This document shows, piece after piece, positions 28,438-36,502 of a stretch of 64,000 nt of DNA; the first letter of the stretch is position 1; the number at the start of each line of letters is the position of its first letter. Both the position numbers and the translations under genes were made by a program. The DNA is taken from NCBI RefSeq assembly GCF_900105045.1, contig NZ_LT629739.1, positions 2,046,001 through 2,110,000 on the forward strand, in the 5' to 3' direction. The notes beneath the pieces were generated by a model. The model ran no database searches. It worked only from the letters and a program-made list of their open reading frames with translations, and was not told the DNA's origin. Source of the DNA: Brevibacterium picturae (GTDB lineage Bacteria > Actinomycetota > Actinomycetes > Actinomycetales > Brevibacteriaceae).

Positions 28438-29811
28438 GTGTCCACCGACGAGGTTCGAGGAAGAGGAAGACGATTGAGCAACAATCAGGGGTATGACGGG
28501 CTGAGAACCCCGCCGCAGGATGTCGAGGCGGAGCAGAGCGTCCTCGGTGCGATGCTCCTGTCCAAGGATGCGATCGCCGACTGCGTCGAGTCCATGGCCG
28601 GCGATGACTTCTACAAGCCGGCTCACGAGACCATCTACGAGGCCGTGCTCGACCTGTATTCGCGCGGTGAACCCGCGGACTCTGTGACGGTCGCGAACTA
28701 TCTCACGAAGACTGGTGACCTCTCCCGCGTCGGTGGTGCGGCGTACCTGCACACGCTCATCTCCTCCGTCCCGACGGCCGCGAATGCCGGCTACTATGCC
28801 GCGATCGTGCGCGAACAGGCAGTGCTTCGGCGCCTCGTCGAGGCCGGCACTCGCATCGTGCAGATGGGCTATGACGCCGAAGGTGACACCGATGAGGTCG
28901 TCAACTCGGCGCAGGCGGAGATCTACCAGGTCACCGAGCGTCACACCACTGAGGATTATGTGATCCTCTCCGAGATCCTCGGCGATGTCGCGCAGGAGAT
29001 CGAACGCAATGGCGACACCGATGGGATGACTGCTGGTGTGCCGTCCGGGTTCACCGAATTCGACCAGCTCACCAACGGTTTCCACCCGGGCACGATGATC
29101 GTCATCGCCGCTCGTCCGGGTGTCGGCAAGTCCACTCTGGCGCTGGACTTCATGCGCTCGGCGGCGATTCACAACGGTCAGGCCGCAGTGTTCTTCTCCT
29201 TGGAGATGGGCAAGAACGAACTCGTCATGCGTCTGCTGTCCGCGGAGTCGGAGATCCCCTTGCAGAACCTCCGCCGAGGTGAGCTCTCCCCTCACGATTG
29301 GACGACCTTGGCCGCAACAGAGTCGCGCATCAACGATGCCCCGCTGTTCGTCGACGATTCGCCGAACATGGCGTTGACCGAGATCCGTGCGAAGTGCCGA
29401 CGCCTGAAACAGCAGCACGATCTCAAGATGGTCTGCGTCGACTACCTGCAGCTGATGAGCTCCGGCAAACGAGTCGAATCACGTCAGCAAGAGGTCTCCG
29501 AATTCTCCCGTTCCCTCAAGCTGCTGGCCAAGGAGCTCGAGATCCCTGTCATCGCGCTTTCGCAGCTCAACCGTGGCAGCGAGCAGAGGACGGACAAGCG
29601 GCCGATGATCTCGGATCTGCGTGAGTCCGGTTCGATCGAGCAAGACGCTGACATGGTGCTGCTGATCCACCGTGACGACATGTACGACAAGGAGCACGAA
29701 CGCGCCGGCGAGGCCGACATCATCGTCGCCAAGCACCGTGCCGGTCCGACCGCGGACATCTCCGTGGCCTTCCAGGGAGCGAAGTCCCGGTTCGTCAACA
29801 TGCCGCAGTAG
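28438..29811 (+). CDS. dnaB: Replicative DNA helicase DnaB
   Basis: Hexameric 5'-3' helicase of the replication fork. The N-terminal primase-interaction domain reads PPQDVEAEQSVLGAMLLSKDAI. The RecA-like motor has Walker A ARPGVGKSTLALDF, Walker B MVCVDYLQLM and the arginine-finger region HRAGPTADI. Unlike many mycobacterial dnaB genes there is no intein at the Walker A or other motif. Two starts are plausible: GTG 28438, or TTG 28474 which has AGAGGA six bases upstream. The coding end is intact, and the mobile island begins nine bases after the TAG. Confidence 0.97.
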   Translation: MSTDEVRGRGRRLSNNQGYDGLRTPPQDVEAEQSVLGAMLLSKDAIADCVESMAGDDFYKPAHETIYEAVLDLYSRGEPADSVTVANYLTKTGDLSRVGGAAYLHTLISSVPTAANAGYYAAIVREQAVLRRLVEAGTRIVQMGYDAEGDTDEVVNSAQAEIYQVTERHTTEDYVILSEILGDVAQEIERNGDTDGMTAGVPSGFTEFDQLTNGFHPGTMIVIAARPGVGKSTLALDFMRSAAIHNGQAAVFFSLEMGKNELVMRLLSAESEIPLQNLRRGELSPHDWTTLAATESRINDAPLFVDDSPNMALTEIRAKCRRLKQQHDLKMVCVDYLQLMSSGKRVESRQQEVSEFSRSLKLLAKELEIPVIALSQLNRGSEQRTDKRPMISDLRESGSIEQDADMVLLIHRDDMYDKEHERAGEADIIVAKHRAGPTADISVAFQGAKSRFVNMPQ

Positions 29812-29820
29812 GCGAGCGCC

Positions 29821-29846
29821 TGTAGAGATGCCTTCTACTTTGTACA
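29821..29846 (+). repeat. Left terminal repeat of element A
   Basis: Begins TGTAGAGATGCCTTC, nine bases after the dnaB stop. It matches the inverted right end at 42647-42672 at 23 of 26 positions. The following TTTGTACAAATGC and CGATACATTGG look like further weakly repeated binding sites. From here to 30033 no gene is supported. Confidence 0.75.
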
Positions 29847-30033
29847 AATGCTTCGATACATTGGTTACGTCAAAGCTGCGTTTTTTGCTTGACGGAAGAC
29901 GGTGTGTCATGTATTGACCTAGCTCGGGCCAATGTGTTCGACTAGAGAGAAAGGTCACTCTTCCCCCGCAGCGTGTGCTAGATCATCGATGGCTAGTGGG
30001 GTGTTCAGTGCGTTTACGAGATCGATCATTCTC

Positions 30034-30735
30034 ATGACCACAGACTCACAGTGGACGTTCAAAGTCGGTGGTGCCCTTTGCAATTGGCTGTGGGCTAATG
30101 GCGGTCCCGACATTACTCGCCTCGAATCAGTACGGAGCCCCACGTCTACGGAATACTCGCGCCATGTACCGGTCCATGCTTACTCAGCAACAATGAAGCG
30201 GGTCTTACCCCTTGAGTCTGGGCTGGAGTTTGAGTTGGTTTTGTGGCTGGACCGCCGATCAGACGTGGAGTGCTTAGTCCCGCAACCGTGTCGAATCACT
30301 TCGAGCGAAGGGGTGCGGCACGTACCTGATCTTCTGGAGCGTGACCTCGACGGCAAAGTCACAGTTTGGGACGCTCGTCCAGTGACCCGTCAGGACGCAG
30401 AGTTTTTGTCTCGAGCCGCTCTGTCGGAGCGAGCCTGCAATGTAGTCGGCTGGAGCTACAGAGTATTCGACGGGTTAACGCATTCTGAGTCGCAGAATCT
30501 GCGTTGGGTTTCTGGCTATCGCCGAGCGCCCGAATGGATTGAAGGAGCGCGGACTGCGCTGGCACAGCTGCTGATCGACGGTGCGGCTATCGGTGATGTG
30601 TTGGATTCTGACGACCAAGACGGACACATGACTGCTGCGATGTGGCACCTGATCTGGGCAGGACACGTATCCATCGATTTCAATTGTCCTTGGTCGAAGA
30701 ATACGCAGTTCCGCTGGAACGGAGCCCCGAAGTGA
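30034..30735 (+). CDS. tnsA: TnsA-like heteromeric transposase endonuclease
   Basis: Cleaves the 5' strands at transposon ends together with a TnsB-type transposase. The 233-residue protein has the core of the actinobacterial TnsA-like family: SGLEFELVLWLD (probable catalytic Glu), VRHVPDLLERD (Asp), VTVWDARPVTRQDAEF (third position Arg-Pro rather than the usual Lys-Pro) and LRWVSGYRRAPEW after the catalytic core. ATG 30034 is chosen because the homology starts there; a longer frame begins at 29932. Its stop overlaps the next start in GTGA. GC content is markedly lower than the chromosome. The family assignment is by motif order and gene context. Confidence 0.75.
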   Translation: MTTDSQWTFKVGGALCNWLWANGGPDITRLESVRSPTSTEYSRHVPVHAYSATMKRVLPLESGLEFELVLWLDRRSDVECLVPQPCRITSSEGVRHVPDLLERDLDGKVTVWDARPVTRQDAEFLSRAALSERACNVVGWSYRVFDGLTHSESQNLRWVSGYRRAPEWIEGARTALAQLLIDGAAIGDVLDSDDQDGHMTAAMWHLIWAGHVSIDFNCPWSKNTQFRWNGAPK

Positions 30736-31109
30736 GTACCCGTACGGAATTGTATGAGGGTGCGCTGATACTCACCGATAAGGGTCCTCGCATTGTCGTT
30801 GGATTGACCCCGACGTCATTTGTGACACGTGGAATCGACGGTGGCATTGAAGAGATCGATTGGCGAGAGGTGGAATCGGCCCGCGAAATTTTTGAAGGTC
30901 GAGTCGAAGCCGTCAGCTATTCAGTCACCGCATCTTGGGAGGGCCTTGGTACTGACGCTAAGGAGCAAGCACTTGATCGGCAAGAAGTGGTACTCGAAAT
31001 TCTCACCGGCTATGCCCGCGGACATGCTGCTTTAGCCCGTGATGGTGAACCATTCTGGCCCTTCGACCCGAAAGATCAGCACTCATTGAGAGGGACTGAT
31101 GCAAAGAAG
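30732..31109 (+). pseudogene. tnsB-like transposase gene, 5' fragment cut by an IS
   Basis: The GTG at 30732 overlaps the tnsA stop. About 126 residues resemble the N-terminal region of Mu-type integrases paired with TnsA in actinobacteria: ELYEGALILTDKGPRIVVGL, an EIDWREVESAREIF stretch, VVLEILTGYARGHAALARDG and FWPFDPKDQHSLRG. The reading frame then runs into the IS3-family element at about 31110 and stops at 31154. The DDE catalytic domain and everything that should follow, including a TnsC-type ATPase, is absent from the window, so this is a remnant. Confidence 0.62.
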
Positions 31110-31125
31110 GGTGACAGCGTGAGTG

Positions 31126-32010
31126 TCATGCTGCGAGAGCAGCTGGCTCTATGATTGCTTCGTACTCCACTGGTGTCAATCGACCCAACCGGGCTTGTCG
31201 ACGACGTCGGTGATATGTCCGCTCGATCCAGGTCACGATCGCGATTCTCAACTGATCCCTGGTGGCCCACCGGCGACGGTCGAGAACGTTCTTCTGCAAC
31301 AGAGCGAAGAACGATTCCATCGCGGCGTTATCGCCAGCCGCGCCGACTCGTCCCATCGATCCGATGATGCCGTGGCGGTCCAGTGTGCGAGTGAATTTCT
31401 TCGATCTGAACTGTGAGCCTCTATCGCTATGCGTCACACATCCGGCCACGTCACCCCGCCTGGTCACAGCCATCTCGAGGGCATCGACAGCCAGCCGAGC
31501 CTTCATCCTCGAGCTGATCGAGTAGCCAACGATCCGCGCCGAGTAGGCGTCCTTGACCGCGCACAAGTACAGCTTGCCCTCATCGGTATGGTGCTCCGAG
31601 ATGTCGGTCAGCCAGAGCTGATTCGGGGCATCGGCTCGGAACTCGTGTCTGGTCTTCCCATCGGCGTCGACAACCGCGCACAGATCGTCGTGGACGGGCG
31701 GGCCGGGTTTCTTCCCGTTCTTGGCCCGGCCCTTGCCGAAGGCCGAGAACCAGGCATTGGTCGAGCACAACCGCCACGCGGTGCGCACCGCCATGGGCTG
31801 GCCACTCGCTTCGGCTTCGTCAGCGAGGTACCGGTATCCGAACTCCGGGTCATCACGGTGGGCATCAAAGAGGGCGTTGGCCCGATACGCCTCGGTGACG
31901 TCGGCTTCGGGAATCGGTGCTTCCAGCCACCGGTAGTAGGGCTGGCGGGAGAGCTTCAAAACCCGGCACGACACCGCAACGGGGATTCCGTCGGCGGCGA
32001 GCTCTCTCAC
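31126..32010 (-). CDS. IS3-family transposase OrfB (DDE domain)
   Basis: Catalytic half of the transposase, 294 residues. It has the HTH_21 region (YRWLEAPIPEADV), then the rve integrase core with Asp in LWLTDISEHHTDEG, Asp in THSDRGSQF and Glu in NAAMESFFALLQ. The C-terminal motif is RRRQARLGRLTPVEYE. It is expressed with OrfA by -1 slippage: the upstream frame continues as VKRLYPLVREL through TCAAAAGG near 32020. Apparently intact. Confidence 0.92.
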   Translation of the reverse strand: MRELAADGIPVAVSCRVLKLSRQPYYRWLEAPIPEADVTEAYRANALFDAHRDDPEFGYRYLADEAEASGQPMAVRTAWRLCSTNAWFSAFGKGRAKNGKKPGPPVHDDLCAVVDADGKTRHEFRADAPNQLWLTDISEHHTDEGKLYLCAVKDAYSARIVGYSISSRMKARLAVDALEMAVTRRGDVAGCVTHSDRGSQFRSKKFTRTLDRHGIIGSMGRVGAAGDNAAMESFFALLQKNVLDRRRWATRDQLRIAIVTWIERTYHRRRRQARLGRLTPVEYEAIIEPAALAA

Positions 32011-32315
32011 GAGCGGGTAGAGCCTTTTGACGGCAGATTCGCCTGCGATAGATTAGCGGCGGCACGGCGTAGGACCTCGTTCTCCTGCTCCAGCAGGCGG
32101 GTCCGCCGACGCAGTTCTCGCAGTTCGGTTGATTCGTCGGTGGTGTTGCCGGGTTTGTTGCCGGCATCAATCTCGGCTTGGCGGACCCATTTGGTGATGG
32201 TGGCTTCGTGGACGCCGAAGTCCTTGGCGATCTGGGCAATTGTTGTGTTCTTGTCGCGGCCCATCACGACGCGGACGACGTCATCGCGGAATTCTTGTGG
32301 GTAGGGCTGTGGCAT
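32007..32315 (-). CDS. IS3-family transposase OrfA (HTH and leucine zipper)
   Basis: A 102-residue protein with the transposase_8 helix-turn-helix (PYPQEFRDDVVRVVMG, IAQIAKDFGVHEATITKWV) and a C-terminal coiled coil (LRELRRRTRLLEQENEVLRRA). The ATG 32315 is chosen over an in-frame upstream codon at 32348 that would start within the terminal repeat region. Overlaps orfB by four bases with an A4 slippery run nearby. Binds the IS ends as part of the OrfAB fusion. Confidence 0.9.
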   Translation of the reverse strand: MPQPYPQEFRDDVVRVVMGRDKNTTIAQIAKDFGVHEATITKWVRQAEIDAGNKPGNTTDESTELRELRRRTRLLEQENEVLRRAAANLSQANLPSKGSTRS

Positions 32316-32365
32316 GGTGTCTATCCTTCCAGGCTTGCTTGTGTACAAGCCAGATTAGATGTCAC

Positions 32366-32846
32366 CAAACCCTGCATCAGTCCCATCGTTATGAACAACG
32401 CGACCTGGGCAATGGCAGCGAAGGAACTCGGACTCCCGCCTGAGGTAGGACCAAGGACAGCGCGAACAGTCCACCAACGCCTCATTGCTGATTCGAGACA
32501 ACTCCACTTGGCTATTACAGCGATCGCTGGCGAGCTTGACCGCTCACGTGACTGGCGGGTGGAAGAGGATCGAGTACGCGAACTCAATGACTCTCGCGAC
32601 ACCTGGGTGCAGGCCTGGCTGCACGATCGAATGCCAGGCAGTCGTATGAGTAGTGCCCCATATGCGGTGACTTACCGTTGGATACACGAGGCGTATGGTT
32701 TGCTGATGACTACACCAGCATGGTCGGTCCCTCCCGGGCCTGACGCGAGAGCGAAGTACCGAGCTTTTGAGAAGAGAATAGCCGAGCAGACCCAGCTATT
32801 TCGCGGGCGCTATCAGCACCGCGTATATGCCAAGGATCGCTTTTGA
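32366..32846 (+). pseudogene. C-terminal fragment of a lost Tn7-like gene, TniQ-like at best
   Basis: The frame emerges from the IS right edge and runs 160 codons to a TGA at 32844, with no start of its own near the edge. It contains TWAMAAKELGLPPEVGPRTA and RVRELNDSRDTWVQAWLHDR, and a helical, Trp-rich composition. Its place as the last gene after tnsA and tnsB would suit the C-terminus of a TniQ/TnsD-like targeting protein, but I recognise this only weakly. If so, the IS-linked deletion removed the rest of tnsB, tnsC and the tniQ 5' part. Confidence 0.4.
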
Positions 32847-33108
32847 CACGACGGCGGTGAACGCGGTGCCGACCTTGTTTGGACTTGCTGTTGAACGGGT
32901 CAAGTCCCTTTTCGTGGTGTTGTTTTCCGTGTCACCATCTTGCCTAATTCCTCTACTGCATCCGGGGCGATCCACTGCATCTAAGCCGCATGGCTTCGCC
33001 GGTTTCGTCCGACACCATTTGCCGGTGAGTTCTGACACCACTCGGGCCAGATCCACGCCGGTGATGTAGGTCTGCGTCGACACCACTGCTCGGGCGTACG
33101 ACCTCCGG

Positions 33109-33654
33109 TCAGCTCGTCTGCTTCTTGGTGGTCTGGGCCAGGCGATAAGAGTCGGTGCCGGTCTCCAGGATGGTGCCACCGAAGGTAAGCCGGTCGACGA
33201 TGGCCGCGCACAACCGGGGGTCGGTGAACGTCTTGGTCCATCCGCCGAAGGACTCGTTGGACGCGATCGCGACCGAGGCCTTCTCCTCACGCTCGGTGAG
33301 GACCTGGAAGAGGAGTTCCGCACCGCGGCGGTCGAGCTGCATGTAGCCGAGCTCGTCGATGCACAGCAGGTCGACTAGGCCGTAACGGGCGATGGTCTTG
33401 GCGAGGGGCAGCTCGTCGGCTGCTTCGACGAGCTCGTTGGCGAGCTGGGTCGCCAGGGTGTACTTGACGCGGTAGCCGGCCATGGCGGCCTCGGTGCTAA
33501 GGGCGATCAGCAGGTGCGATTTCCCGGTGCCGGAGTCCCCGATCAGACATAGCGGCTGGCCCTTGTGGACCCATTCACCCTTGGCAAGGGTGTGCACCAC
33601 GGCGGGGTCGATGTTCGGGTTGGCTTCGAAGTCGAATGCCCGGCAGGTGCTTTT
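33109..33654 (-). pseudogene. istB ATPase, N-terminally truncated
   Basis: IS21 helper ATPase. Visible parts are DFEANPNIDPAVVHTLAKGE, Walker A GDSGTGKSHLLIAL, Walker B VDLLCIDELGYMQLD and SNESFGGWTKTF (sensor 1). About the first 60 residues are missing: the frame changes to istA sequence near 33655. Reads otherwise intact to the stop at 33109. Confidence 0.8.
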
Positions 33655-34054
33655 GCGGGATGAACACTGCCGCGGGCTCCCGACCGGCCTCGATTCGGAT
33701 CTCCCGGCGTCGGGTCGCGACGTAGTCCTGCACCATCCCGTATGAGACTTCGTGGGCGTCGTGCTCGTCCAGAAGCCGATCGAAGATTCGTTTGTCGGTG
33801 GGACGCTGCTTGCGCGGAGCATCCAGATCGTCCCGCAGCCAGGAATCGATCACCCCGCGGTGTGGATCGATCCTCGATCCACGCTTCGGCTGTGGCTTGC
33901 GCGGCTCCGGCCACGCCGAGGCCTGCGCGGCAGCCACTGTCCGGTACCCCACGCCGTGCTTGCGCTGCAGGGCGCGGTTGGACATCCCGGCGCGGGCATC
34001 GCGCCGGATCGCGGAGTACAGGTCGACCCTGGACCTACCCGCCGGCACGGACAC
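33655..34054 (-). pseudogene. istA transposase, N-terminal fragment
   Basis: About 133 residues from the start of an IS21 IstA: RVDLYSAIRRDARAGMSNRA and RKHGVGYRTVAAA (HTH), RPTDKRIFDRLLDEHDAHE, and SYGMVQDYVATRRREI. At AAVFIPQ the sequence jumps into istB out of frame, removing the whole DDE domain. It cannot transpose. Confidence 0.8.
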
Positions 34055-34078
34055 GCCCGTCTTGGGTCGGGCCGGGGG

Positions 34079-34849
34079 TCATCGGCCATTGCCGGAGGTT
34101 GGTGTGTCGAGGCGTTTTGCGATGCCGTCGAGAATCAGGCCGACACCACGCCGGTAAGCACCTTCCGGGTCGTTGGCCTTGCCGGTCAGGTCGCCGAGAG
34201 AACGTGAGACGCGCCAGGCGATCGGGAACCGAGCCTCGTCGCCGATCGCCGCGGTCAGGGCCGGCTCAATGTTCGACCACCAGTCAGTGTCTTGGTCTTC
34301 ACCCGGTGCTCTGGAGCGTTGCACGGCGAGAGTGGCCCGGGCGGTTCCGTGCACTAACGAGAGCAAGGCGGTGAGGGTGTGCTCCATCTCGACGTCGGTC
34401 AGTCCGATTCCGTCTAGGGCGCGCAACTCGGTCTCGTACTTCGTCGAGGCCCCTGGTCCGGGGACGGGACGACCGGCGGCGAGGTCGGTGATCCAGGGAT
34501 GGGCTTGGCAACTCGCCCAGTTCGCTTCGGCAATCGCAGTGACGCGTTCCCGCCAGTCCGCGCCCTCGGGAATCGTGACGGCCTCGTAGATCACGCCTGC
34601 GACGTGATCGAGCATGAGCTCGACGAGTTCGGCACGGCCTCCGATGTGCGGATACAGCGCCATCGCGGTGACCCCCGCTTCCTCGGCCAGTCGCCGGATT
34701 GTCAGGGCGTCCAAGCCTTCTCTATCGGCGAGGTCGACTGCCAGTGCGGTGACGCTTTGGGTGCTGATCCCGCTGCGTGGGCTCACCGACGAGTCACGCC
34801 AAAGCAGCCCGATCAGGTTGAACTCGTCCACGTCCGTGCGCTTGGCCAT
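34079..34849 (-). CDS. TetR family regulator of the drug-export cassette
   Basis: A 256-residue repressor with the tetracycline-repressor type N-terminal HTH (LDALTIRRLAEEAGVTAMAL then YPHIGGRAELV) and a TetR_C-type ligand domain (LLSLVHGTARATL). Divergent from drrA-like genes with repeated TGTAGAA half-sites between, so it most probably senses the exported drug and represses the cassette. Higher GC than the flanking island sequence, which suggests the cassette came from another actinobacterium. Confidence 0.88.
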   Translation of the reverse strand: MAKRTDVDEFNLIGLLWRDSSVSPRSGISTQSVTALAVDLADREGLDALTIRRLAEEAGVTAMALYPHIGGRAELVELMLDHVAGVIYEAVTIPEGADWRERVTAIAEANWASCQAHPWITDLAAGRPVPGPGASTKYETELRALDGIGLTDVEMEHTLTALLSLVHGTARATLAVQRSRAPGEDQDTDWWSNIEPALTAAIGDEARFPIAWRVSRSLGDLTGKANDPEGAYRRGVGLILDGIAKRLDTPTSGNGR

Positions 34850-34866
34850 CTTTGTCCTCCTCGAAC

Positions 34867-34892
34867 TCTACGTTGTAGAATACACTGTAGAA
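34867..34892. promoter_or_regulatory. TetR operator candidate of the drr-like cassette
   Basis: TCTAC GTT GTAGA is an inverted repeat at 34867-34879. TGTAGAA is repeated at 34874-34880 and 34886-34892, twelve bases apart. The block lies between the divergent TetR gene and the ABC ATPase start at 34911. Confidence 0.55.
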
Positions 34893-34910
34893 CGCGATGA
34901 GAGGAACAGC

Positions 34911-35693
34911 ATGGATGTCGAGATGAGCCCACACGGTTCGATCCGGGTCGAGGCGGTGCGCAAGACCTTCTCGAAGCGGGACAAGCCAGCGTTGGCCGGG
35001 GTCGATCTGCGCGTCGGCTCCGGCCGGGTGTGCGCACTGCTGGGGGCCAACGGTGCCGGCAAAACGACCCTGGTGCGGATTCTGACGACGCTGACGGGCA
35101 TGGACTCCGGCACTGTGCGCGTCAATGGCTGGGACGTGGACCGCGATCCTGCACGGGTACGGGCATCGATCGGCGTCGTGGGGCAGTATGCCGCGCTCGA
35201 CGAGGTGCTCTCAGCCAGGGAAAACCTGGAACTGTTTGCCCGGCTGATCGGACTCTCGCGTACTTCGGCCCGGTCACGGGCAGCCACGCTCCTGGAACAG
35301 GCGGGCCTGAGCGAGCACGGCGGGCAGAAGGTATCCGGGTTCTCCGGTGGCATGCGACGTCGCCTGGACCTCATGACCTCGATGATCACCAGTCCCGCCG
35401 TACTCCTCATCGACGAGCCGACGACCGGCCTCGATCCGATTGCCCGTCGCACGATCTGGAACATGGTGCGCTCGTTGGTGGACGAGGGTACTACCGTCCT
35501 GTTGACCACGCAGTACCTGGAGGAGGCCGACGAACTGGCCGATGACGTCGTGATTCTGCGCGAGGGTTCCGTAGTCGCCACCGGCACCCCATCGGACTTG
35601 AAAGCACTCGTGGGAGAGCCGCGGATGGAACTGCGCGAACCCACCCTCGAAGACGTCTACCTGCATCTGCATCAAGGAGGCGACGCAGCATGA
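34911..35693 (+). CDS. DrrA-like drug-export ABC ATPase
   Basis: A 260-residue ATPase of the daunorubicin-resistance (DRA) family. Walker A GANGAGKTTLVRIL, signature VSGFSGGMRRRLDLM, Walker B AVLLIDEPTTGLDPIAR and the family loop TTQYLEEADELAD are intact. The C-terminus REPTLEDVYLHL is typical of DrrA. GAGGA at 34901-34905 sets the start. It overlaps the permease gene by four bases (ATGA). Powers efflux of a hydrophobic antibiotic. Confidence 0.92.
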   Translation: MDVEMSPHGSIRVEAVRKTFSKRDKPALAGVDLRVGSGRVCALLGANGAGKTTLVRILTTLTGMDSGTVRVNGWDVDRDPARVRASIGVVGQYAALDEVLSARENLELFARLIGLSRTSARSRAATLLEQAGLSEHGGQKVSGFSGGMRRRLDLMTSMITSPAVLLIDEPTTGLDPIARRTIWNMVRSLVDEGTTVLLTTQYLEEADELADDVVILREGSVVATGTPSDLKALVGEPRMELREPTLEDVYLHLHQGGDAA

Positions 35694-36502
35694 GCGCCAC
35701 GACGATCGAGCACCACGGTCCGGCCACGGGCAGCATTCTGCGCGAGGCCGTCATCCTGACCGGCCGCGCGATGCGGCACTGGCGGGCGCGACCGATCACG
35801 TTCAGCATCCAACTGCTGTTCCCCGTCTTGGTCATGCTGCTCATGGGCGGCCTGCTCGGCGGGGCGATTGCCGGCACCACAGGCGACTACATCGTCTTCG
35901 TCGTGCCGGGCATCCTCGCCTTCACCGTGCTCTCGGGAATCGAGACGACGATCACCGCTGTCACCGGAGACGCCGCCAAGACCGTCACCGACCGGTTTCG
36001 CACCCTGCCCATCGCCCGCGGTTCGGTGCTGCTGGGACGGGTGTTCGCCGACATGCTCACCGCCGCCGTGGAACTCGCGGTCGTCACCGCCGCAGGACTG
36101 CTGCTCGGTTGGAGCCCCGAAGCCGGCCTGGTCGAGATCGTGCTCGCCTACGTCCTGCTGCTGTGGCTGAGGTTCGGATTGCTGTGGGCCGGCGTCTGGA
36201 TCGGGTTGAAGGCCGGCACACCGGAGGCGGCCACGACCGCCCAGCTAGCGATCTGGCCGGTGGCGTTCCTCTCGACTGTGTTCGTCGATCCGCGCACGAT
36301 GCCGGCCTGGCTCGGAGCGGCCGCCGAATGGAACCCCCTGTCGGCGACCGCCTCGGCGGTGCGCGAACTGCTGTCGGGCACCGACCTCACCGGCGTGACC
36401 TTCATCGCCGACCACGCCGTGCTCTTCGCCATCGGCTGGCCGCTCGCGCTGACCGCGGTGTTCATCCCACTTGCTATTCGTGCCTACCGGAGACTGTCAT
36501 GA
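35690..36502 (+). CDS. DrrB-like ABC-2 permease
   Basis: A 270-residue ABC-2 permease with six hydrophobic segments (LLFPVLVMLLMGGLLGGAI, FVVPGILAFTVLSG, AVELAVVTAAGLLLGW, ending LFAIGWPLALTAVFIPLAI). The family motif RFRTLPIARGSVLLGR follows segment 2, and EWNPLSATASAVRELL precedes the last. Coupled by ATGA overlaps to both neighbours. Forms the membrane part of the exporter with the preceding ATPase. Confidence 0.92.
   Translation: MSATTIEHHGPATGSILREAVILTGRAMRHWRARPITFSIQLLFPVLVMLLMGGLLGGAIAGTTGDYIVFVVPGILAFTVLSGIETTITAVTGDAAKTVTDRFRTLPIARGSVLLGRVFADMLTAAVELAVVTAAGLLLGWSPEAGLVEIVLAYVLLLWLRFGLLWAGVWIGLKAGTPEAATTAQLAIWPVAFLSTVFVDPRTMPAWLGAAAEWNPLSATASAVRELLSGTDLTGVTFIADHAVLFAIGWPLALTAVFIPLAIRAYRRLS

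Larger units (their letters stand above)
31110..32365 (-). mobile_element. IS3-family insertion sequence
   Basis: About 1.26 kb, with GGTGACA at the left edge (31110-31116) and its complement TGTCACC at the right (32359-32365) as short terminal repeats. It contains overlapping orfA and orfB in the usual IS3 arrangement. The flanking triplets (AAG and AAA) are not identical, so there is no clean target duplication; together with the missing tnsB sequence this suggests a deletion next to the IS. Confidence 0.7.
32985..34080 (-). mobile_element. IS21-family remnant with internal deletion
   Basis: Contains the start of istA and the end of istB fused out of frame. The left edge (33005-33095) has related motifs GTCCGACACCATTTGCC, TTCTGACACCACTCGG and GTCGACACCACTGC, which look like the multiple terminal repeats of IS21 elements. 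The exact ends are not resolved: the right edge runs into the stop of the TetR gene near 34080. Confidence 0.6.

Noticed and set aside
29100..29160. Intein at the DnaB Walker A
   Set aside because: ARPGVGKSTLALDF is continuous and the protein has normal length.
29812..30033. tRNA or other RNA gene as integration target after dnaB
   Set aside because: No cloverleaf or CCA-type 3' end is visible; the stretch reads as a transposon end.
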